64,000 nt of DNA, from NCBI GenBank assembly GCA_963840785.1, contig CAWJAF010000006.1, positions 47,648 to 111,647 of the forward strand. Direction: 5' to 3'. Under the pieces are notes generated by a model. That model did no database searches. It saw nothing but the letters and a program-made list of their open reading frames with translations, and was not told the DNA's origin. This document shows, piece after piece, positions 49,566 to 57,342 of this stretch (positions within the stretch are counted from its first letter, which is position 1; each line of letters opens with the position of its first letter). This stretch comes from JALYOK01 sp963840785. Lineage in GTDB: Bacteria > Pseudomonadota > Gammaproteobacteria > Burkholderiales > JALYOK01. A program made the translations under genes and the position numbers.

Positions 49566-50611
49566 TCGAAATTATTGTCGCAGCGTTAACACTCACGTTA
49601 ACGGGGTTATTGATTTGGGCTTTTCGGGAATTGCCGGCAGAGAAATGGCAATTCGTGGCAACCATTCCACTTCATCGCCATGCAGAAGGCCATTGGACAG
49701 GTCTCAATTTGACTTTTTACGGCGCGCTAACGGCACTCGGCTACGTTATTGCCATCACAATGATGATCGTGATGTGTGCGGCTGTGGGTGTCGCGATGGC
49801 GCCTTTGTTAGGACTTGTCGCCATATTGCTGGCAATCATTGTCCCTTCATCGCGATGGGTAGCCGCATTCGTCGAAGGCAAGCAACATACCTTCACGGTC
49901 GCGGGTGCGGTGTTCGTTGCCGCATTGGTCTGCCCCTTAGCGGTTTTCATCTGCAATTGCGGCCTTCGCTACGCCGGCGATGATCCTCTGCCCACGTTAC
50001 CGCTTCTGGCGGCCATGGCTATTGCCTACACTTTCGGCGAGGGCATTGGGCGCGTCGCGTGTATCAGCTTTAGTTGTTGTTACGGTAGACCGGTTTCTTC
50101 AACGAGCGGATTGTGGCATCAGCTTTTCTCGCGGCTACATTTTGTGTTCGAAGGTCACACCAAGAAAATCGCTTACGAAAGCCAACTGGATGGCGTTCCC
50201 GTTATACCCATACAGGCGTTAACCTCGACGTTATATGTCACGACCGCCGTGGTCGGCTTCTGGCTCTTCATGTACGGCTGGTACACCACCGCACTGATCA
50301 TGGCTCTAGTTGTTTCCCAGTTATGGCGACTTTATTCGGAATTTTTTCGCGCTGACTACCGCGGCGATCGCGCTATATCGCCGTATCAACTGATGGCCAT
50401 CGCAACTTTAGCAATTGGTGTGGCATACGCATTTTATTTTCGGGATACCTTCCCTGACGTACCGAATTTACTGCGCGGTCTGAATGCCATTTGGGCGCCT
50501 GGCCCGATCATGGCACTACAGCTAATGGGTCTGATTATTTTCTTCTACACGGGTCGCAGCGAAGTTACGCAATCGAGAATGCAGATGCATGTTTGTCACG
50601 ACAAAATATAA
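49562..50611 (+). CDS. Lgt-like multi-pass membrane protein
   Basis: 349 residues with about eight hydrophobic segments (IIVAALTLTLTGLLIWAF first, MALQLMGLIIFFYTG last). The stretch GEGIGRVACISFSCCYGRP resembles the GRxGNFxNGExxGRP signature of prolipoprotein diacylglyceryl transferase, keeping the Arg and the GR pair but replacing the conserved Asn-containing part by a Cys-rich one. It may be a divergent lipid transferase. ATG overlaps the decarboxylase stop, so they are one transcription unit. Confidence 0.65.
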   Translation: MIEIIVAALTLTLTGLLIWAFRELPAEKWQFVATIPLHRHAEGHWTGLNLTFYGALTALGYVIAITMMIVMCAAVGVAMAPLLGLVAILLAIIVPSSRWVAAFVEGKQHTFTVAGAVFVAALVCPLAVFICNCGLRYAGDDPLPTLPLLAAMAIAYTFGEGIGRVACISFSCCYGRPVSSTSGLWHQLFSRLHFVFEGHTKKIAYESQLDGVPVIPIQALTSTLYVTTAVVGFWLFMYGWYTTALIMALVVSQLWRLYSEFFRADYRGDRAISPYQLMAIATLAIGVAYAFYFRDTFPDVPNLLRGLNAIWAPGPIMALQLMGLIIFFYTGRSEVTQSRMQMHVCHDKI

Positions 50612-50675
50612 CGTCATAAGCGATTCAGTACTCAGACACTAACGGTCTTGCCAGTGTGCTCTGGCGCGCGAAAAC

Positions 50676-50930
50676 TTACGCAGCCAGCAGATCCGTACCC
50701 AATCGAGTATTACGGTCTAGTGTGTCGCGCGGCTTGATCGGGCCTAGGACGCCATACATTTGGTGCCATTCTGTTACCCATGCCTCTCGCTCGATGCGGT
50801 CGCATGCCGGGCAAATCGGGCCGCGCTGTTCGTCATACTCTATGCCGTTTCGAACATTGCGGCCGCATAGTCTCCCGTTTTGCCGCGCCGAGGCAAAATA
50901 GCTCACTCTTTCGATCTGAAAGGCATGCAT
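50676..50930 (-). CDS. small Cys-containing hypothetical protein
   Basis: 84 residues, from ATG 50930 preceded by an AGGGGT Shine-Dalgarno-like sequence. Contains CGRN and CPACDRIERE, a possible one-sided zinc knuckle, then VTEWHQMYGVLGPIKPRDT. No family recognised. It lies alone in a 407-base gap between the Lgt-like gene and rlmB. Confidence 0.4.
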   Translation of the reverse strand: MHAFQIERVSYFASARQNGRLCGRNVRNGIEYDEQRGPICPACDRIEREAWVTEWHQMYGVLGPIKPRDTLDRNTRLGTDLLAA

Positions 50931-51018
50931 ATTTACCCCTATGTTGTGAAAGGATCATACGCGCTGAGATCGTCACACAACTCCTTTACAAAATAATGAC
51001 GGGATAAAATAATGGAAG

Positions 51019-51765
51019 CTAACCGACTACGATTTTTCGTTGTCTACGAGCTTCATACAAGCAAATTCCTGTAGCAACCGACACATTCAAACTTTCCACG
51101 CTGCCGTACATCGGAATGCGTACCATGCGATCGCAGAGTTCTTTAGTTAAGCGACGTAACCCCTTGCCTTCGGCGCCGAGCACCATACCGATCGGGCCGC
51201 TCAATTCCGCTTGCTGTAAATCTTGCTCGCCGGTTTCGTCGGCGCCAATGAACCAAATGTTGCGGTCTTTCAAGTCTCGCATGCTACGCGCAAGGTTGGT
51301 GACCATAAGGTATGGAATCGCTTCTGCCGCGCCCGAGGCGACCTTGCTGACGATCGCGGTAATGCCGACGCTATTGTCCTTCGGTGCGATGACGGCGTGA
51401 ACACCCATCGCATCGGCAACACGTAAACACGCCCCGAGATTGTGTGGATCTTGCACGCCATCGAGCACGAGCAGAAATGGAGGTTCCGAAATATTATCGA
51501 GGATTTCATCGAGATCACGACTGAGTGGCGTGTCGAGAATATTCGCGACGACACCTTGATGACGTGCGCTGCCGGTCAGTCCATCGAGCCGCGCGCCATC
51601 AACGCTCATGACGCGAACTTTGCGTTGTTCGGCGAATTCCAATAACTCGCGGCTGCGTGGATCGTTGCGCGCGGCGTCGACATAAATTTCTTCGAACTGC
51701 GTATTGTCGCGGCGCAAAGCACTACGAACGGCGTGGAAGCCATAAATGACGCGGAGTTTGGCCAT
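51019..51765 (-). CDS. rlmB: 23S rRNA (guanosine-2'-O)-methyltransferase RlmB
   Basis: SPOUT-class methyltransferase that modifies G2251 of 23S rRNA. 248 residues, intact. N-terminal substrate-binding domain (VIYGFHAVRSALRRD) and knotted domain motifs: LVLDGVQDPHNLGACLRVADAMG, IGMVLGAEGKGLRRLTKELCD and IPMYGSVESLNVSVATGICLYE. One base separates it from rnr, the usual rnr-rlmB pairing. Confidence 0.96.
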   Translation of the reverse strand: MAKLRVIYGFHAVRSALRRDNTQFEEIYVDAARNDPRSRELLEFAEQRKVRVMSVDGARLDGLTGSARHQGVVANILDTPLSRDLDEILDNISEPPFLLVLDGVQDPHNLGACLRVADAMGVHAVIAPKDNSVGITAIVSKVASGAAEAIPYLMVTNLARSMRDLKDRNIWFIGADETGEQDLQQAELSGPIGMVLGAEGKGLRRLTKELCDRMVRIPMYGSVESLNVSVATGICLYEARRQRKIVVG

Positions 51766-51766
51766 A

Positions 51767-54014
51767 CTAACGTTTCTTCTTGGTGCGCAGGGGGCTTCGC
51801 CTGCGGCTTAGGTTTGATTGAGCCGAGTGTCCTCGACGTAACGGCCGGTTGATCGGCCAACACAAAGTCGATTTTACTGGTTTCTAAATCGACACGCACC
51901 AGGCGAACACGAATACGATCGCTCAAACGATAACGTTTTCCGGTGCGCTCGCCGAGCAACTGATGCTTGGCCTGATCAAAGTGAAAATAATCGCTGCCTA
52001 GTTCGCTGATGTGGACTAAGCCTTCGACGTAAAGATCGGTCAGCGCTACAAATAAACCAAACCCAGTAACCGCGCTCACCGTGCCGACAAACTCTTCGCC
52101 GACGCGATCTCGCATGTAGTAACACTTGAGCCACGACAACACATCGCGCGACGCCTCATCGGCGCGGCGCTCGGTTTGCGAACAGGTGACGCCAAGTTCT
52201 TTCCAATTGCCCGGTTGATAGCGCTCACCTTTGAGCACAGCTTTGATGGAACGATGAATCACCAAATCGGGATAGCGACGAATCGGCGACGTGAAGTGTG
52301 CGTAGGCCGGATACGCAAGCCCGAAATGGCCTAGGTTATCGGGACTATAAACCGCTTGCATCAGCGAACGCAGCATCACGGTTTGAATGAGCTGAAAGTC
52401 CGGACGAATTTTCACGGTGGCGAGAAGTTTGGCGTAGTCGCTCGCTTTCGGCTCATCGCCGCCCGTCAAACCTAAGCCAAATTCACGTAGGAACTCGCGA
52501 AGGCTTTCAAGCTTTTCCGGATTCGGCCCGGCATGGACGCGGTACAGCGCGGGATGCTCGTTGACCGCGAGGAAGTCCGCAGCACAAACATTCGCCGCGA
52601 GCATACACTCTTCAATTAAGCGATGGGCGTCGTTGCGAACGACCGGCACGATCGCACTGATTTTGCCGCCGCCGTCGAATATGAGCTGCGTTTCCGTTGT
52701 TTCAAAGTCAATCGCGCCGCGTTTCTCACGCGTCTTGAGCAAGACTTGAAACAGCGCGTAAAGGCGCTGAATCGGTTCGAGTAACGGCGCATATTTTTCC
52801 GCCGTCTCACCCTTCGGATTCTCCAGTATGGCTGCAACTTCGGTATAGGTAAAGCGCGCGTGGGAATGCATCACTGCCGGATAGAACTTATACTTTTTGA
52901 CTTCACCCGTCGGCGTGACAACCATATCGCACGCAACACACAATCGATCGACGGCGGGATTCAGCGAGCAAAGTCCATTCGACAAGGCTTCGGGCAACAT
53001 CGGAATGACACGGCGCGGAAAATAAACTGAGGTACCACGACCACGCGCTTCGCGATCGAGCGCATCGCCTTCCGTTACATAGTGACTGACATCGGCAATG
53101 GCGACAATCAGGCGAAAACCTTTGCCTTGCTTTTCGCAATAAACGGCATCATCGAAATCCTTCGCGGTCTCGCCGTCGATCGTCACCAATGGCAGATCGC
53201 GCAAGTCGATTCGGTCCGCAGTTAAGTCTTTCTTTAAAACTTTTTTCGGTAACTTTTTTGCGATGCCTTCAACTTCCGTCGACCACAAAAATGGCAACTG
53301 ATGTTTGCGCAATGCGATTTCGATTTCCATGCCGGAGTCCGCATAGTTGCCAACCACTTCGACGATGCGGCCAACCGCTTCTGAATGCAGGCTCGGATGA
53401 TTGATCAGCTCGACCATCACCACTTGGCCCGGTTTTGCGCCCGATTCGGAGCCAGGCGCGATCAGAACATCCTGGCTAATGCGTTTGTCCTCCGCGACGA
53501 CATAGTTCACACCATGCTCAACGAACAAGCGCCCGATGATGCGGTGATTGACATGTTGAAGAATCTCAACGATTGCGCCTTCGGGTCGCCCGCGGCGATC
53601 CAAGCCGACGACACGCACCATCACCTTATCGCCGTGCAACACCTTGCGCATTTCTTTGCCGTCGAGGAACAAATCGTCGTCGCCACTTTCGCGAATCACG
53701 AAGCCATAGCCATCAGGATGACCTTGTACCGTTCCTTTGATCAGATCGAGCTTATCGGGAATGCAAATCGCGCTTTTGCGATTGCGCATGATTTGACCTT
53801 CACGTTCCATTGCTTGTAACCGGCGATTGAACATATCGTCTTCGCCTTCGCGAATTTCAAGTAACTCGCCAAGGCGTTCGCGTGAAAGTGGCACGCCTTC
53901 CTTCACCAGTACATCGAGAATGAACTCGCGGCTTGGCAAAGGGTTTTCATACCGCGTCTGCTCACGCACCAAGTGCGGATCTTGATTACGAAGTGTTGCT
54001 TTCTTCTTTGACAA
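51767..54014 (-). CDS. rnr: ribonuclease R, frame break at the very end
   Basis: 3'-5' exoribonuclease of the RNB family that degrades structured RNA. Cold-shock domains (RNRKSAICIPDKL, GTVQGHPDGYGFVIRE), catalytic RNB core (LPLVTIDGETAKDFDDAVYCEK, with acidic cluster; AYAHFTSPIRRYPDLVIHR) and C-terminal S1 domain (GTVSAVTGFGLFVALTDLYVEGLVHI). A frame change in a C-run near 51,790 restores the basic end RTKKKR at 51767. About 749 residues. ATG at 54014 lies within the tRNA-Leu promoter. Confidence 0.95.
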
Positions 54015-54035
54015 TGGATTGGAATCCTATAAAAT
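54008..54035 (+). promoter_or_regulatory. promoter of tRNA-Leu
   Basis: TTGACA (54008-54013), 16-base spacer, TAAAAT (54030-54035), 16 bases before the tRNA. The -35 box overlaps the start codon region of the divergent rnr gene. Confidence 0.7.
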
Positions 54036-54051
54036 TCGGGTTGGCCTTCTT

Positions 54052-54138
54052 GCCCAGATGGCGAAATTGGTAGACGCGCTAGGTTCAGGTCCTAGTGGTG
54101 GCAACACTGTGGGGGTTCGAGTCCCTTTCTGGGCACCA
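54052..54138 (+). tRNA. tRNA-Leu (anticodon CAG)
   Basis: An 87-base gene including an encoded CCA. Acceptor GCCCAGA pairs with TCTGGGC; the anticodon arm CTAGG-TTCAGGT-CCTAG has CAG at the anticodon; a long variable arm (TGGTGGCAACACTGT) shows class II tRNA; the T arm GGGGG-TTCGAGT-CCCTT has two G-T pairs. Reads CUG codons. Its 3' end abuts an integrase remnant. Confidence 0.96.
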
Positions 54139-54189
54139 AAGACGTGATTCAACAAGTTTCATCACATCGCAAGTCGTTCTATAACTTAT

Positions 54190-54410
54190 TAAATATCAAT
54201 AAAATTCCTCGATAATCTTGCACGCAAGATATTAGGACGTTTCTTTGCAGCCTGCGCGTCTTGGCGAACACTATTGTTTGATGGCGGTGGATTGTATCTG
54301 CTCATCAATCCGGATGGTTCGAAATACTGGCGTTTTAGCAACCTGATTCACGAAAATTAAAAGCGCATCGGCATTGAAGTATATCCGAAAGTCACGTTAG
54401 CCGAAGTGTG
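54190..54410 (+). pseudogene. remnant of a tyrosine integrase (DUF4102 arm-binding domain)
   Basis: Immediately downstream of tRNA-Leu, the frame LFDGGGLYLLINPDGSKYWRF is the hallmark of the DUF4102 N-terminal domain of phage/island integrases. It reaches a stop after NLIHEN (54357-54359) and continues past it as KRIGIEVYPKVTLAEV to ~54,408. The catalytic domain is absent. This is a decayed N-terminal piece, as left after loss of an element inserted at the tRNA 3' end. Confidence 0.8.
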
Positions 54411-54510
54411 AATCGGAGACAACGCAAGTACCACTCATCGTCACCCACACCAACATTGGCACCGGCCTAGCGTATGATTCTATTCATAACAAATACGCTT
54501 GGAGGGGAAA

Positions 54511-55746
54511 ATGTTTGGGTGGTTAACCGAGTTGTCTTCACGGGAGCGCAAGACGTTGATCGCCACGTTTGGCGGTTGGGCGGTGGATGCGATCGATGTC
54601 ATGGTTTACATCTACGTTATTCCCACGCTGATTGCCGTTTGGGGTATGTCACGAGGCCAGGCCGGCTTTATTATTACTGTGACCGTGTTGGCATCGGCGA
54701 TCGGCGGTTGGTTGGCCGGCATCCTGGCGGACAAGTACGGTCGGGTGCGCATTCTTCAACTCAGCATCGTGTGGTTCGCCTTTTTTACCTTCCTGTGCGG
54801 CTTTACTCAATCCTATGAACAGTTGCTGGTGACGCGCGCGCTGCAAGGGCTGGGTTTTGGCGGCGAATGGGCGGTGGGTGCGGTCCTGATCGGAGAAATG
54901 ATTCGCCCGGAACATCGCGGCAAAGCGGTGGGAACCATGCAAAGCGGATGGGCCGTGGGTTGGGGTGCGGCGAATCTTCTCTACATTCTCCTGTACGAAC
55001 TGTTGCCCGAGGCGATCGCTTGGCGCGCCATGTTCTGGGTCGGAATCATGCCGGCGCTTTTGGTCTTCTACATTCGTAAGAACGTTCAAGAGCCCGAAGT
55101 GTTTAGCGCAACCAAGAATAAAACAGCTCAGCAAGGCGAAAATTTTTTGGAAATTTTCTCGCCAACATTGCTACGCACCACAGTACTTGCCAGCATGATG
55201 ACCACCGGTATGATGGTCGGTTACTACGCCGTATTCACTTGGCTACCCACCTTCCTCAAAACCGAACGCGGGCTGTCGGTTATGAACACCGGCTGGTACA
55301 CCATGGTCGTCATTGTCGGCTCTTTTGTCGGTTATCTAGTCGCAGCTTATCTATCGGATCACATCGGTCGCAAAAAAACGTTCTTCATCTTCGCCGCAGG
55401 TTCCGCGATCATCGCCGTGCTTTACACATTGATTCCCATCGGCAACACCTTGATGTTGTTCTTGGGATTTCCACTGGGCTTTTTTGTGTCCGGTAACTTC
55501 AGCGGCTGTGGGCCTTTTCTGACTGAGCTTTTCCCGAGCCGCGTGCGCGGTTCCGGCCAAGGCTTCGTCTATAATTTCGGTCGCGGCTTGAGTGCATTCA
55601 CCGCTCCGATTGTCGGCGCGATGAGCGGCGGGATGCCGTTGGGACAGTCCATCGGCATCGTTGCGGTAATTGGATTCACCGTGGTCATATTGATGGTGGC
55701 GCTATTTCCCGAGACGCGCGGCAAAGCACTGGTTGCCTACGATTAA
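54511..55746 (+). CDS. MFS transporter (metabolite:H+ symporter type)
   Basis: 411 residues, intact, twelve membrane segments. MFS loop motif GILADKYGRVRILQ (between TM2 and TM3), LQGLGFGGEWAVGAVLIGEM in TM4-5 and the second-half copy SDHIGRKKTFF. The GGEWAVGAVL pattern is typical of the sialate/aromatic-acid symporter subfamily. Start ATG 54511 with GGAGGGG directly upstream; the earlier in-frame TTG is part of that site. A decayed hydrolase follows. Confidence 0.9.
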   Translation: MFGWLTELSSRERKTLIATFGGWAVDAIDVMVYIYVIPTLIAVWGMSRGQAGFIITVTVLASAIGGWLAGILADKYGRVRILQLSIVWFAFFTFLCGFTQSYEQLLVTRALQGLGFGGEWAVGAVLIGEMIRPEHRGKAVGTMQSGWAVGWGAANLLYILLYELLPEAIAWRAMFWVGIMPALLVFYIRKNVQEPEVFSATKNKTAQQGENFLEIFSPTLLRTTVLASMMTTGMMVGYYAVFTWLPTFLKTERGLSVMNTGWYTMVVIVGSFVGYLVAAYLSDHIGRKKTFFIFAAGSAIIAVLYTLIPIGNTLMLFLGFPLGFFVSGNFSGCGPFLTELFPSRVRGSGQGFVYNFGRGLSAFTAPIVGAMSGGMPLGQSIGIVAVIGFTVVILMVALFPETRGKALVAYD

Positions 55747-55798
55747 TTCCACCTAGAAATTTCTCGTGCCTGCCGTTCAAACGCGAACTGGAGCACTC

Positions 55799-56336
55799 CA
55801 TTTCACTTGGTCGACGACGTCATTGGCGGGACCGCAGTGCTGGCATTTACCTTGCGAGCGCCAGAAAAAGTATTAAGACTTTGTCTCTCCAATGCTGCCG
55901 CGCGCGGCGGCGTGGTCAGCAACGTCAAGGGTTGGGGTGAAATTGTCGCCCAGGGCGGGCAGGCAGAGTGGGCGCGACAGTTGATGCAACGACGTTTTTA
56001 CCCGGACGCACTGTCACCCAAACTTTACGCCTGGTACACACGCTTCCACGAAACCTGCTCTATGGATGCCACGCTTGCAATAGCCGATCTGCTGTCAGGG
56101 AGCGATCTGACGCCACGCTTACCGGAAATAAGTGTGCCGACGCTCCTACTCGCTCCCGAAGCCAGCCCGTTATTCCGCTTGAGATTATGGCCTCGATGCG
56201 CACTGTGATTCCAGGTGCGGAACTGCAAGTGTTCGGCCATGCCAAGCAAGGTTTGCCGTTATCCCACGGCAGCGAATGCGCACAGGTGCTGGGGGATTTT
56301 TTGCAATGTAAAGTTCCGCACTCGCCTCGCGTGTGA
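55799..56336 (+). pseudogene. truncated alpha/beta hydrolase lacking its nucleophile
   Basis: Recognisable alpha/beta-hydrolase core: HLVDDVIGGTAVLAFTLRAPEKVLRLCLSNAA, WARQLMQRRFYPDAL, PEISVPTLLLAPEASP, then a frame change near 56,165 to IPLEIMASMRTVIPGAELQVFGHA. The expected GHSxGG nucleophile elbow reads DDVIGG, so the Ser is missing. The region before 55,799 has no N-terminal strands or start. Resembles 3-oxoadipate enol-lactonase-type hydrolases. Probably a decayed partner of the MFS gene. Confidence 0.75.
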
Positions 56337-56355
56337 CATCTATTTGATTAAATTG

Positions 56356-56394
56356 ATGCCCTGAGAGGCGCATGGATATTGCCTCTCAGGGCAT
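56356..56394. terminator. hairpin after the hydrolase remnant
   Basis: ATGCCCTGAGAGGC, 11-base loop, GCCTCTCAGGGCAT: a perfect 14-bp stem between convergent units (MFS/hydrolase and the pilus locus). No T-run on either side. Confidence 0.55.
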
Positions 56395-56475
56395 GTTCAG
56401 GAAGCATGCTTAGCTCAGAATAGATCGAGGACGCGCCTCGATATTCGCCAGACCGGACAATTGGTGGACAGACCG

Positions 56476-57342
56476 TTAGTAAGTTACGGTGATTGTGCGA
56501 CCTTGGCTGCCGCTACATGTCGCCCCAGAGCAGGTTCCGGCCTGCCCGTCTGCGATCGTGCCATTGATGGTAAATAATTGGGCGACGCCTGTCCCTATTG
56601 TGCTCGTCGACGAAAGGGCGAGGGAATAGTTGAGTCCCAGCAGAGTTCCGGAAGTGGCGTCTAACCCCAACGTGTACGGTAGCCCTGATGTGCAGCGCGT
56701 ACGAAATGTCGTGTTGGCCACTGCAGCCGCCACCTGAAACGACGAATAGGTAAAATTGATATTGCCCGGTGGTGTTGAAAGTTGGCAACTATTCGTCGTA
56801 ATTACCGATACGCCTAATGCGCTGGTATTGATGGTTGTGCCTCCAGAATTTCTTAGCGTAACGGCAACGGAATCCGTATAGGTTCCAGCGGGAACAACTG
56901 TTTGGCTCCCCGGCACACGCAAGTCAAATGACTTTGAATCGCTTGCCGCAAGTGCTGCGCCAAAATTAACTGTTCCGGAAATTCGTGTGGCAACGGTCGC
57001 TTGCCAGCGATTCCCATTGACGTAGGGTGCAATGCGATAGAGCTCGTAGAGGTAACGACTTACGCCACGCTGTACGCGATTTGTCGCGCCGGTCGGTTGC
57101 AATCCGTTATTTGCAGCGACAGTGTAGTTAAATGTGGTCGGATCGGAAATCGTACGGGTGCAGGAAACTGTAACCGTTCCGGTGGTGATATTTTCCGTCG
57201 CAACGGTCGGATCGTAAACTACAGACATCGGAGTCACGGAAACACTGCAGGAAACCGCAGCGACGGCAGCGCTCGCCGAAAACAGGCTGCCCGTGAAGAA
57301 AACAAAGCTAAACAATATTCGCGGTCTGATGGTCATGTTCAT
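56476..57342 (-). CDS. spore coat U-domain (SCPU) pilus subunit / adhesin
   Basis: About 288 residues, intact. Signal peptide ILFSFVFFTGSLFSASAAVAA. Two SCPU-type beta-sandwich repeats: CSVSVTPMSVVYDPTV with TGTVTVSCTR, and CQLSTPPGNINFTYSS with TTFRTRCTSGLPYTLGLD, ending RTITVTY, the donor/terminal strand typical of chaperone-usher subunits. The double-domain form suggests a tip adhesin. Start at ATG 57342 overlaps the usher stop (ATGA). Confidence 0.85.
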   Translation of the reverse strand: MNMTIRPRILFSFVFFTGSLFSASAAVAAVSCSVSVTPMSVVYDPTVATENITTGTVTVSCTRTISDPTTFNYTVAANNGLQPTGATNRVQRGVSRYLYELYRIAPYVNGNRWQATVATRISGTVNFGAALAASDSKSFDLRVPGSQTVVPAGTYTDSVAVTLRNSGGTTINTSALGVSVITTNSCQLSTPPGNINFTYSSFQVAAAVANTTFRTRCTSGLPYTLGLDATSGTLLGLNYSLALSSTSTIGTGVAQLFTINGTIADGQAGTCSGATCSGSQGRTITVTY

